Assembly: GCA_016787295.1 (NCBI GenBank)
Contig: JAEUUX010000025.1
Location: forward strand, 1 to 41,787
Reading direction: 5' to 3'
Length of the DNA: 41,787 bases
Origin: Chitinophagales bacterium
GTDB lineage: Bacteria > Bacteroidota > Bacteroidia > Chitinophagales > UBA2359
Shown: piece after piece, positions 7,581 through 14,937 of the stretch
Numbering within the stretch: the stretch's first letter is position 1
How the letters are laid out: each line of letters starts with the position of its first letter
Made by a program: the position numbers and the translations under genes
The notes under the pieces: model-generated
The model's database searches: none
Told to the model about the DNA's origin: nothing
The model's input: only the letters and a program-made list of their open reading frames with translations

Positions 7581-8639
7581 TTACTTCTTTTTGCGTGGCA
7601 GATAGTATTGCCAAGTCAAACGGCTGCGCTGTTGGTCTCCTAACCCTAATCGTTTAGCAACAGTAGAATTAAATCTAATACCGATGTCTTCTGTTGTCAC
7701 ATTGTCGGGCAATTTTTGTACCACTTTTACAAATTCTGTTTTACCGTTTTGGGGATTGGTGATTTTGATAACGGTTTGTATGGGAGCAGTTCGGTGGAAA
7801 CAATAGAGACCACCACTGCCTGCGTCGTCGAACCAGTCTCCAATGCCTTCTTCGCTATGCAGTTTATTATTAGCTGTCGTATCGTTTCGGAGCTGCATAA
7901 ATTGTCCACGATGGTCATTGATCAGTTCCACTCTGCTCATTTTTTTGGGTGTGCTGGAGGCTTCGCCGCTGGGTAGTAACCACATAACAACCACCTCTTG
8001 TCCTGGTTTGATGTCCAAACTGCTGAAGTTGTTCCATTTTTTTAGGTCATTGAGGCTTTGGTCATAGTAGCGAGCCAACGCAAATAGATTTTCACCCGAA
8101 GCAACGATGTGTTTAATCGGTTTTAGTTTACTAAGCGGCACAGTATCGGTCAAACCCAATTTTTTGCTAGTGTCTGTCGGAATTAGCATGGGTGCGCCTT
8201 TCATAATAGGTTTTTTTGCCTCCGTTTGGCTGACCTTCATCTCTTGGGCAACGGTTTCCTTCAATGCTGTTGAGATGGGGGTTTCTTTTTCTTTGGCAAT
8301 AAGCGTTTTTTTAGACGTGAAACCTTCTTTTTTCGAAGCAATTTGATCCGAAACAGTTATTTGAATAGCTTCGGGTGGTGGTGTAATGGCGGCGGTAGTG
8401 TCGGTTTTTTCGGCGGGAGGAGCAGGGAGCAATGGCACGGTAAGCACCTCTCCGATGTGTATGCTTGTTCCCACAATTTGGGGATTAAGGCGTTTGAGTT
8501 CGGCGATGGTGGTACGATGTTGTAGCGCTACGCCATACAAAGTTTCGCCTTTCTGTACTTTATATTTACCCGTTTCGTTTGCCCAAGTCCATTGTCCAAT
8601 GGTGAGCGCCAAGAGTAATAATCCTATTTTTTTCATCAT
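7581..8639 (-). CDS. Secreted LysM protein with C-terminal double-psi beta-barrel-like domain
   Basis: About 352 aa: signal peptide (1-20, MMKKIGLLLLALTIGQWTWA), LysM domain 1 (about 25-70, YKVQKGETLYGVAL...), a Thr/Ala/Lys-rich linker, LysM domain 2 (about 176-221, HIVASGENLFALAR...). A C-terminal region (about 265-352) with GGLYCFHRTAP, VIKITNPQNGKTEFVKVVQKLPD and a late R/L-rich end resembles the RlpA-like double-psi barrel paired with LysM in Bacteroidota. It likely binds peptidoglycan in the periplasm. The frame extends ten codons upstream, but the -7 box at 8678-8685 would put the transcript start next to that first ATG; the MMKKIG start at 8639 also begins the signal peptide properly. 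Whether it is a lytic enzyme is not known. Confidence 0.85.
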   Translation of the reverse strand: MMKKIGLLLLALTIGQWTWANETGKYKVQKGETLYGVALQHRTTIAELKRLNPQIVGTSIHIGEVLTVPLLPAPPAEKTDTTAAITPPPEAIQITVSDQIASKKEGFTSKKTLIAKEKETPISTALKETVAQEMKVSQTEAKKPIMKGAPMLIPTDTSKKLGLTDTVPLSKLKPIKHIVASGENLFALARYYDQSLNDLKKWNNFSSLDIKPGQEVVVMWLLPSGEASSTPKKMSRVELINDHRGQFMQLRNDTTANNKLHSEEGIGDWFDDAGSGGLYCFHRTAPIQTVIKITNPQNGKTEFVKVVQKLPDNVTTEDIGIRFNSTVAKRLGLGDQQRSRLTWQYYLPRKKK

Positions 8640-8677
8640 GGATAGGTATGTTTTAGTGGATAGCAAGATTTTTTTTG

Positions 8678-8685
8678 CAAAAGTA
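8678..8685 (-). promoter_or_regulatory. -7 box (TACTTTTG) for the LysM-GrpB operon
   Basis: On the minus strand TACTTTTG lies about 39 bases before the MMKK start at 8639. No clear -33 TTG was seen. It supports the downstream start choice. Confidence 0.5.
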
Positions 8686-8710
8686 CGAAAAAAATCACGT
8701 TTTTGACTAT

Positions 8711-9352
8711 TTAGTGACTATTTTTTTGTAATATCCACACATAATAGTCAAAGAAAAAAGCTTGTTGATAGTTGATTTCTTGCACAACATGAAGGTCGTT
8801 GGGTAGCTGTTGTCGATACTCTGCCAAGTCAAATTGGTGAGGATGTAGCGCATCTAAGGGGAGGAGTCGGAATAGGTGTTTAAAGAAGTTGTGGTTATGT
8901 ACATCAGTACTTAGCACCAATGTGGCATTGGGTCGCAAAGCTGCGCTCAAGCGTGCCAATGCCAACGGTAAATCACTAACATGGTTGATGGCATTGATGC
9001 AAAAAATATAGTCAAAACTTTGTTGATAGTTGATGTCCTCCAAACGGCAATCTTCAAAACGGACATGTGGATAGGCAGCCGTAGTGAAGTGAGGAGACAA
9101 TTGCTCGGCATAATGCGCCAAAAGCGGGTCTATAGCAACGACTTTTTGTTGTTCCAAGATGGTGAAAATGCCCGCAGGACCGCAACCTGCATCAAGCACA
9201 TCGCAAATGGGAGGCAGTTGGAGTGCCAAATTTTGCAAAAAGTTTTGCCAATAACGACGTTTCCACACCAAATAATCAGCGGGAGATTTTCGGCGAAGGT
9301 AGTTTTTCCACCACAATAGCTCGAGTTGTTGTGCTAATTTCCATTTAAGCAT
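8711..9352 (-). CDS. Class I SAM-dependent methyltransferase
   Basis: A 213-aa protein with the SAM-binding motif I DAGCGPAG at residues 54-61, motif II VVAIDP, an acidic LEDINY segment and a motif IV-like FDYIFCINAINHV. The N-terminal basic/aromatic helix (WWKNYLRRKSPADYLVWKRRYW) may be an interaction region. This architecture is that of small-molecule or lipid Methyltransf_11-type enzymes; the substrate is not predictable. It is a single-gene unit: a -7 box lies 35-43 bases upstream, and a divergent promoter serves the ATPase gene on the other strand. Confidence 0.85.
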   Translation of the reverse strand: MLKWKLAQQLELLWWKNYLRRKSPADYLVWKRRYWQNFLQNLALQLPPICDVLDAGCGPAGIFTILEQQKVVAIDPLLAHYAEQLSPHFTTAAYPHVRFEDCRLEDINYQQSFDYIFCINAINHVSDLPLALARLSAALRPNATLVLSTDVHNHNFFKHLFRLLPLDALHPHQFDLAEYRQQLPNDLHVVQEINYQQAFFFDYYVWILQKNSH

Positions 9353-9387
9353 ACCAAATTTGTGCGAAAAAAAGGTGAATGGGCGGA

Positions 9388-9395
9388 CAAAGGTA
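9388..9395 (-). promoter_or_regulatory. -7 box (TACCTTTG) for the methyltransferase gene
   Basis: TACCTTTG on the minus strand, 36 bases before the ATG at 9352, in the 175-base divergent intergenic region. No convincing -33 TTG. Confidence 0.5.
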
Positions 9396-9457
9396 CGGAA
9401 ATTAGGTGGGGATTTTATAGCGTGATATTGGTAATTTTAAAAAACTTTTGCAATTTG

Positions 9458-9489
9458 TTTGTTTTTGTCATGTTTAAATGGTAATTTTG
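9458..9489 (+). promoter_or_regulatory. Promoter of the ATPase-RloB pair (TTTG-N20-TAATTTTG)
   Basis: TTTG at 9458-9461 and TAATTTTG at 9482-9489 with 20-base spacing. The predicted transcript start near 9496 lies after the most upstream possible start codon (9459), which is therefore rejected in favour of the ATG at 9528. Confidence 0.75.
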
Positions 9490-9527
9490 CGAAAAAAATA
9501 CAAATAAACCCAATAAACAACTGCTCT

Positions 9528-10847
9528 ATGTTTATAGAATTTAGTTTTGCCAACTTTAGGTCTTACAAAGATTTGCAAACTTTGAGTATGATAGCAGCCG
9601 ATATAACTTCTAATCCATCTATCATTGACCAAAACAATACTTTTGCAGCCACACCCAAATTGCGCCTATTGCATAGCAAAGCGATTTATGGTGCGAATGC
9701 GAGCGGTAAAAGCAATATTGTCAAAGCATTGTCTGTTTTTATTGCGTTGGTGCGGCATTCGGTTAAAGATGATAATTTGTTACAAAAAACGATAGATGTA
9801 TTTCAACTCAATACTCAAACCGTTCACGAACCTGCTTTTTTTCAGTTAATATTTTTGCACGAAGGTGCGGTTTTTCGATATGGTTTTGAGGTGCGACAAC
9901 AACAAATCATTACAGAATGGTTGTTTGGCGCACCCAACGGACGCGAAACTACTTATTTTTTGCGTGAAAACAAAGATGTTGATGTTAAACCCATCTTTAA
10001 AGGGGCGAAAAGATTTGCTACTTTGAACAAAGAAAATAACGAAATTTTTAGGGATAATGCACTTTTCTTAACGGCTGTGGCAACAATGGGCAACAAAATA
10101 GCTGCTTCGATGGTCAATGCCATTGCTGCTATTAACCTTATATCGGGTTTGCAGTATTCGATGATTCAAAAGATACTGGAACAAGAATTGCAAAATAACC
10201 AAATAAAAGAAGCCATTATTGAGTTATTGAAAAATGCAGATATCGATATGCAAGACTTACACCTACAGCCTGCTAATATTGGTGAAATGGAATTGTCGGT
10301 GGCGCTCAAAGATTGGCTTATTGCACAAGAGGTTAATATGACAAACAACATCATGTCGTCGCGTTATCAATATGACGAGGCAGGTAATCAGACAGCAACT
10401 ATCTCCAAAGATATAGAAGAATGGGAGTCGGAAGGCACCAAAAAAATGCTTTATCTTAGTCCTATTTTGCTTCAAACCCTAACCGAAGGCAAAGTGCTGG
10501 TGATAGATGAGTTTGATGCTCGTTTGCACCCCCAACTCACCCATGCTATTATTGCCCTATTTCATGCACCAGCAACCAATCCACATCATGCTCAATTGAT
10601 TTTTGTGACTCATGACACTTCTTTTCTGAAGCCACATCTATTGCGACGCGACCAAATTTGTTTTGTCGATAAAAACAGTTTTGGACAATCGCACCTCAAC
10701 ACCTTAGTAGAATTCAAAGGTGTGCGAAACGATGCTTTATATGACAAACAGTATTTGGAAGGAGCTTATGGTGCTATTCCTTTTGTAAAGAAAATGAGCC
10801 AGTTTTTTACTGAAAAAATCGACCAGCATGAACAACAAAACCAATAG
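9528..10847 (+). CDS. AAA-family ATPase (AbiLi / RloA-like), partner of RloB protein
   Basis: About 439 aa with all ATPase parts: an N-terminal IEFSFANFRSYKDLQTLS beta-strand block, Walker A GANASGKS at 55-62, a long helical insertion, the Walker B VLVIDEFDARLHPQL (Asp327, Glu328) and the switch histidine His362 in LIFVTHDTSFLK. This is the SMC/OLD-like family (AAA_15/AAA_21) often found with a second nuclease-like gene. Its stop overlaps the start of the RloB gene by 20 bases, so the two are translated together. Such ATPase-RloB pairs resemble the AbiL abortive-infection system. The defence role is inferred from family and context, not shown here. It has its own promoter. Confidence 0.85.
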   Translation: MFIEFSFANFRSYKDLQTLSMIAADITSNPSIIDQNNTFAATPKLRLLHSKAIYGANASGKSNIVKALSVFIALVRHSVKDDNLLQKTIDVFQLNTQTVHEPAFFQLIFLHEGAVFRYGFEVRQQQIITEWLFGAPNGRETTYFLRENKDVDVKPIFKGAKRFATLNKENNEIFRDNALFLTAVATMGNKIAASMVNAIAAINLISGLQYSMIQKILEQELQNNQIKEAIIELLKNADIDMQDLHLQPANIGEMELSVALKDWLIAQEVNMTNNIMSSRYQYDEAGNQTATISKDIEEWESEGTKKMLYLSPILLQTLTEGKVLVIDEFDARLHPQLTHAIIALFHAPATNPHHAQLIFVTHDTSFLKPHLLRRDQICFVDKNSFGQSHLNTLVEFKGVRNDALYDKQYLEGAYGAIPFVKKMSQFFTEKIDQHEQQNQ

Positions 10848-11541
10848 GCACACAAACTCTAACAAGGCGTGGAATAGGAGAGGGGCTAATAAACAAACAG
10901 CCTATCACATCGAAAGTATCCCTTTGCAAAAGCGTTTTTTAATTGTTTGTGAAGGCGAAACAGAGGCAGATTATTTCAATGCCTTTCCTGTGGTTTCTGC
11001 CCAAGTAGAAGCTGTTGCCAAAGGACGTTCAAGAACCGCCTTAGTAGAAGTAGCACGCAAAATGAGTGCCAAATATCCTGAACATGAAATTTGGGTGGTG
11101 TTTGACCTCGATTTTTATGTAGATGCAACCAACCAAAGCAACTATGATTGCCGCGACGATTTTGATGAAGCAGTCTTTTTAGCCGATGCCTATCAGATAA
11201 CAGTAGCCTATAGCAACGATGCCTTTGAGTTGTGGTTTTTGCTGCATTTTGAGCATTGTAATGCTGCTGTATTGCGCCAATATTTTTATGAACGCCTTAG
11301 CGAAATATGGAAAAATGATTTGCGCGGAAAAAGCTATGATAGTGATAAAGCTGGTGGTAAAACCGCTTTTTTTCGCCAACACAATTACTACCGCTTATTG
11401 CCACAACAACGAAAAGCTATCCAACGTGCCAAAAAATTGCATGAACAACACCAACTTAAACACCACTTACCTTCTATGCAAAATCCCTGCACAACTGTCT
11501 ATCAATTGGTAGAAGCACTTAATCAATACCTCAAACGATAA
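10828..11541 (+). CDS. RloB-like protein (AbiLii-type, TOPRIM-like)
   Basis: A 237-aa protein. Residues 38-50 (LIVCEGETEADYF) and VVFDLDFY at 91-97 form the EGExE ... DxD pair typical of RloB/TOPRIM-like nucleases, with Glu42, Asp93 and Asp95 as likely metal ligands. SNDAFELWFLLHF (129-141) is the RloB family hallmark. A basic N-terminal leader (about 1-30) precedes the fold. The gene overlaps the ATPase gene by 20 bases. In known pairs the ATPase is thought to control a toxic nuclease activity. Unlike the broken TOPRIM gene at 608-951, all acidic residues are kept. The target is unknown. Confidence 0.85.
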   Translation: MNNKTNRHTNSNKAWNRRGANKQTAYHIESIPLQKRFLIVCEGETEADYFNAFPVVSAQVEAVAKGRSRTALVEVARKMSAKYPEHEIWVVFDLDFYVDATNQSNYDCRDDFDEAVFLADAYQITVAYSNDAFELWFLLHFEHCNAAVLRQYFYERLSEIWKNDLRGKSYDSDKAGGKTAFFRQHNYYRLLPQQRKAIQRAKKLHEQHQLKHHLPSMQNPCTTVYQLVEALNQYLKR

Positions 11542-11594
11542 CAACAAAATTTATCTTTTTAACACAATTTATACCAAATATCCCCAAAAAAACG

Positions 11595-11602
11595 TACCTT
11601 TG
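11595..11602 (+). promoter_or_regulatory. -7 box (TACCTTTG) before the 11644 gene
   Basis: TACCTTTG ends 41 bases before the ATG at 11644, in the gap after the RloB gene; the -33 element is weak (a TTTA near 11568). It indicates that the secreted protein has its own promoter rather than reading through from the defence-like pair. Confidence 0.55.
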
Positions 11603-11643
11603 CTGCAATTTTTAGCTTTTAGAGCCAAAAAACTATTAATTAC

Positions 11644-12369
11644 ATGAAAACGATTCAACTATTATTGTGTATTATGCTTCTAAGTCAAACCACTATGGCA
11701 CAAACTGCCGATGATGTTATTGCCAAATACCTGCAAGCTATTGGTGGTAAAGAAAATTTACAACAAATCCAAGTGCTGCGCCAAACAGGAATCGCCAAGG
11801 CATGGCAAGATATTCCTTTTAATCTAACCATCACTCGCAAAGGTAAAAGCTATCAGGAGTCTACGATGCAAAACAAAAAAATTGTACGAGCTTTTGACGG
11901 CACAACCGCATGGGGCAACCAACCATGGACAGGGCGCGACATCAATGTTAAATTTGATGAAGACGAAACCAAAAACATTCGTTTTGCTGCCGATATAGAT
12001 TTTGCCTTTGTTGATTATGCCCAAAAAGGTAGTAGTATGCGCTATATAGGAGAAGAAGATGTTGATGGAGCATTGGCATACCACCTACAACTCACCACAC
12101 GCGAGGGCGATACGCATGACTATTTTTTTGACAAAGACCTCTATCTCCTTGTCAAGCACAAAGCCCGAATCAAACGCAAAGACGGTTCGGAGCAAAACTA
12201 CGAAGAGTATTATAGCGCCTATAAACCTGTAGGCAAATTGCTGCTGCCCCACGATTTGGAAAGCCGAACAGTAGAACAAGGTGAAGAATATAATCAATTC
12301 ACCAAAATCAAAACCTACGAAATTAATCCGACTGTTGAAGATAGTTTGTTTATCATGCCTGCTAAATAG
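11644..12369 (+). CDS. Secreted LolA-fold (outer-membrane lipoprotein-sorting-like) protein
   Basis: A 241-aa exported protein with a signal peptide (1-19, MKTIQLLLCIMLLSQTTMA). The opening TADDVIAKYLQAIGGKENL... and later GTTAWGNQPWTG and DYFFDKDLYLLVKHKARIKRKDGSEQNYEEYYSAYKPVGKLLLPHDLESR are typical of the 'outer membrane lipoprotein-sorting protein' family in Bacteroidota, a LolA/LppX-like fold that may carry hydrophobic ligands. It differs from the canonical LolA at 25774. Being single-gene with its own -7 box, its role cannot be refined from neighbours. Confidence 0.75.
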   Translation: MKTIQLLLCIMLLSQTTMAQTADDVIAKYLQAIGGKENLQQIQVLRQTGIAKAWQDIPFNLTITRKGKSYQESTMQNKKIVRAFDGTTAWGNQPWTGRDINVKFDEDETKNIRFAADIDFAFVDYAQKGSSMRYIGEEDVDGALAYHLQLTTREGDTHDYFFDKDLYLLVKHKARIKRKDGSEQNYEEYYSAYKPVGKLLLPHDLESRTVEQGEEYNQFTKIKTYEINPTVEDSLFIMPAK

Positions 12370-12394
12370 TGGGCAGTTTCCTTATCTCAATATC

Positions 12395-12435
12395 TAAAAA
12401 ACACCCCTTCGGAAGTTCAGTCTTCTGAAGGGGTG
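12395..12435 (-). terminator. Terminator between convergent genes (T tract on minus strand)
   Basis: A 14-bp stem (12402-12415 with 12422-12435, one G-T pair) with a 6-base loop; the minus strand has six Ts after it (12396-12401 as As). It would end the HerA-like transcript and could also serve the + gene ending at 12369. Confidence 0.8.
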
Positions 12436-12465
12436 AAATAGTATATAGTTGTAAAGGAAATAAAA

Positions 12466-13983
12466 TTAACGCCTTTTGCCTCCCAATCCAAACACGCCCA
12501 ACAAACTACGTGTTACCTCTTTCACTAAGGTATTACCTAATTGTTTAGCCATTGGATTTTTAGAGATAGTCTCCAGCCAACCCGGTTCTTCTTTTTCTTT
12601 CTTAGCGGGTTTTTGGGTTTCGGGAGTTGGTGTTGGCTCGTTGATTTTGGCAGAAAGCATTTCGAAAGCACTTTCGCGGTCGATAACTTGGTTGTATTTA
12701 TTCACCAAATTCGATTGTGCGTTAATGTCATTAATTTCGTCGGCAGACAAAACGTCCATACGTGATTTGGGCGGACACATCATCGTGTGTGCTAAAGGTG
12801 TGGGTGTACCTTTTTCGCTCAACACCGTCACCAATGCCTCGCCAATACCCAAGGTTGTCAGTAGTTCATCGGTATCATAAAATTCTGACATGGGATAATT
12901 TTCTGCGGCGGCTTTAATGTCTTTGCGGTCTTTGGCAGTAAAGGCTCGGAGGGCATGTTGTATTTTCATGCCCAATTGTCCCAATACTTCGTTAGGAATA
13001 TCTGCCGGATTTTGTGTACAAAAATAGATACCTACACCTTTGGAACGAATCAACTTGATAATCGTTTCTATTTGGTTCAACAAAGCTTTGCTGGCTTCGT
13101 TAAAAATCAAGTGAGCTTCGTCGATAAACAACACTAATTTGGGGCGGTCAGCATCGCCAATTTCGGGAAAAGTGGCATATATTTCTGCCAATAATGACAG
13201 CATGAACGTAGAAAACAACTTAGGACGGTCTTGAATATCGGTCAAGCGCAAGATATTCACCATGCCCATGCCTACAGAATCTTTTCGCAATAAATCTTGT
13301 ACATCAAAGGAACGTTCGCCAAAAAACAATTCGGCTCCTTGCTGTTCCAATTCAATGATTTTTCGCAAAATAGTGCTGGTAGAAGCAGCCGACACCTTAC
13401 CGTATTGTCGTTCGATGATTTCGCTACCTTCGTTCGTTACCCACTGCAAGGCTTGTTTAAGGTCTTTGAGGTCGAGCAGCGGCAAACCGTTGTCATCACA
13501 ATACTTAAACAACAAAGCAATGACACCACTTTGTGTATCGTTCAGTTCGAGGATTTTAGACAGCAAAACAGGACCAAACTCTATGACAGTTGCCCGCAAA
13601 CGAGCGCCTTTTTCGTTAGACAAAGACAAAAATTCTATGGGATAGGATTGGGATTCAAAAGGAATGTGCAGTTTTTGGCAGCGTTCCATCGTGCGTGGGC
13701 TGCTATCACCACACGCCCCGATGCCGCTAAGGTCGCCTTTGATGTCCATCAACAGAACAGGAATACCTTTTTCGGACAAAGCACCTGCTAAGGACTGCAA
13801 AGTTTTGGTTTTACCCGTTCCTGTTGCTCCTGCGATTAGTCCGTGTCGGCTAAGGGTTTTGAGCGGCACACTAATGACCGCATCGGGAAGCACCTCGCCC
13901 TGTAGCATAGCTTTACCCAATAAAATAGACTCGCCTTTGGTGGTATAACCGTTTTGTATGGTGGTCAGAAATTTTTCTTTCAT
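12466..13983 (-). CDS. HerA-like / DUF853 (YjgR-type) ATPase
   Basis: About 505 aa. Walker A GATGTGKT at 52-59, GIPVLLMDIKGDLSGIG, and Walker B LVLFIDEAHLIF at 283-294 place it in the HerA/FtsK-like AAA group called DUF853 or YjgR; the GVGIYFCTQNPADIPNEVLGQLGMKIQHALRAFTAKD block is diagnostic. The C-terminal 430-480 region is a charged, proline-rich linker. Function in the cell is undefined; HerA relatives are DNA translocases, but YjgR acts alone without NurA. The frame could begin at a TTG two codons upstream, but the ATG at 13983 is preferred. A repeat element lies between it and the transporter gene upstream. Confidence 0.9.
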   Translation of the reverse strand: MKEKFLTTIQNGYTTKGESILLGKAMLQGEVLPDAVISVPLKTLSRHGLIAGATGTGKTKTLQSLAGALSEKGIPVLLMDIKGDLSGIGACGDSSPRTMERCQKLHIPFESQSYPIEFLSLSNEKGARLRATVIEFGPVLLSKILELNDTQSGVIALLFKYCDDNGLPLLDLKDLKQALQWVTNEGSEIIERQYGKVSAASTSTILRKIIELEQQGAELFFGERSFDVQDLLRKDSVGMGMVNILRLTDIQDRPKLFSTFMLSLLAEIYATFPEIGDADRPKLVLFIDEAHLIFNEASKALLNQIETIIKLIRSKGVGIYFCTQNPADIPNEVLGQLGMKIQHALRAFTAKDRKDIKAAAENYPMSEFYDTDELLTTLGIGEALVTVLSEKGTPTPLAHTMMCPPKSRMDVLSADEINDINAQSNLVNKYNQVIDRESAFEMLSAKINEPTPTPETQKPAKKEKEEPGWLETISKNPMAKQLGNTLVKEVTRSLLGVFGLGGKRR

Positions 13984-14047
13984 AAACAAAAAACGATGTG
14001 TGGACAGAGAAATTTGGATTTTAAAAATTTAATTTGATATTATTTAT

Positions 14048-14142
14048 TTGGGCGTTTCCCTGCGGGTCGGGCTTTACGGGGCTAACGGTGCAAGCACCAG
14101 CCTGCGGCTGCCCCTACAATCCCTAACGCGCTTTGCCATTCG
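14048..14142 (+). repeat. Dispersed ~94-bp intergenic repeat, copy 2
   Basis: Second copy of the element at 4464-4557, same orientation, between the 5' end of the HerA-like gene and the 3' end of the transporter gene. It keeps the CCTGCGGGTCGGGC, GGTGCAAGCACC and CAATCCCTAACGCG blocks. Its preservation 9.6 kb away marks a dispersed family rather than a tandem duplication. Confidence 0.85.
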
Positions 14143-14158
14143 CATATAATTGAATAAT

Positions 14159-14803
14159 TTAATGATTATGACAAGTGTCGCAACAAGTTTTTTTTCCTGT
14201 GGCTTTATCCAATGCCTCTTTACCTTCTTGAATAGAAAAATACACCAATCCTGCTGCACCAATGGCATCGGAATAAGCAAAACCTGTTAATTTATACACC
14301 AAACTCGACACCAACAAAACAATGCTCATATAAATACAAATCATCGTACAACGAGCATCAGCAATAATCGGTTGTGAATTGAGCGCTGCACCTGTTTTTA
14401 GTTGCGATGATGCCACAAAATACATCACCACAATACTCACGCACGAAATAATAACACCCCAAAAGGTATTGGTAGGACGGTGTTCAGTAATAATACTAAG
14501 TGCAATACCTATCACTAATGTCACTGCCAAAGCATAGAAACTATAGCCTGTAATGTTGAGCGCGGTGCGTTCAAAAGGGGAGCGGTCAGACAAAGGATTT
14601 TCGCGAATACGAAAAATCATGTATAGCACACCAAGATTAGAAGATACCTCGATGAAACTATCCACACCAAAGCCGAATAGAGTAAGCGATTCGTCCTTAT
14701 ACCCCATTAACATGGCAACAATTCCTTCGGCAATATTGTAGAAACACACAAAAGCAGCAAATACCGCCGCTCGACTAAACAGTCTTTGTTCTGATACAAG
14801 CAT
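14159..14803 (-). CDS. Short cation-transporter (CDF-like) membrane protein with Cys/His tail
   Basis: A 214-aa membrane protein with about five hydrophobic segments. LTLFGFGVDSFIEVSSN (Asp48) and ADARCTM (Asp149) match the metal-site helices of cation diffusion facilitators; a further Asp179 is in FAYSDAIGAAG. Canonical CDFs are near 300 aa and carry a cytoplasmic C-terminal domain; this one lacks it and ends in CCDTCHNH, a likely metal-binding tail. Zinc, cobalt or iron could be the ion. The frame is open to 14911 with ATG, but a TTG-N20-TAACTTTG promoter lies inside that extension, so the ATG at 14803 (MLVSEQRLFSRAAV) is the start. Confidence 0.8.
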   Translation of the reverse strand: MLVSEQRLFSRAAVFAAFVCFYNIAEGIVAMLMGYKDESLTLFGFGVDSFIEVSSNLGVLYMIFRIRENPLSDRSPFERTALNITGYSFYALAVTLVIGIALSIITEHRPTNTFWGVIISCVSIVVMYFVASSQLKTGAALNSQPIIADARCTMICIYMSIVLLVSSLVYKLTGFAYSDAIGAAGLVYFSIQEGKEALDKATGKKTCCDTCHNH

Positions 14804-14826
14804 AATTATACTGTATTTAGGCGGGA

Positions 14827-14857
14827 CAAAGTTACCATTTTTTTTTGAATCGTGCAA
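14827..14857 (-). promoter_or_regulatory. Promoter of the cation-transporter gene (TTG-N20-TAACTTTG)
   Basis: On the minus strand TTG (14857-14855) and TAACTTTG (14834-14827) are separated by 20 bases. The start codon follows 23 bases later. This full consensus match decides the start of the transporter. Confidence 0.8.
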
Positions 14858-14937
14858 GATGATATTGTCGGATAGAATATTTTGTTCAAACGTTGCCAGC
14901 GTTCGTTTCAAACACTGGCAACGTTCAAGGATATAGA

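Noticed and set aside
14804-14911. 36-residue N-terminal extension of the cation transporter
   Set aside because: It contains the full-consensus promoter of the gene.
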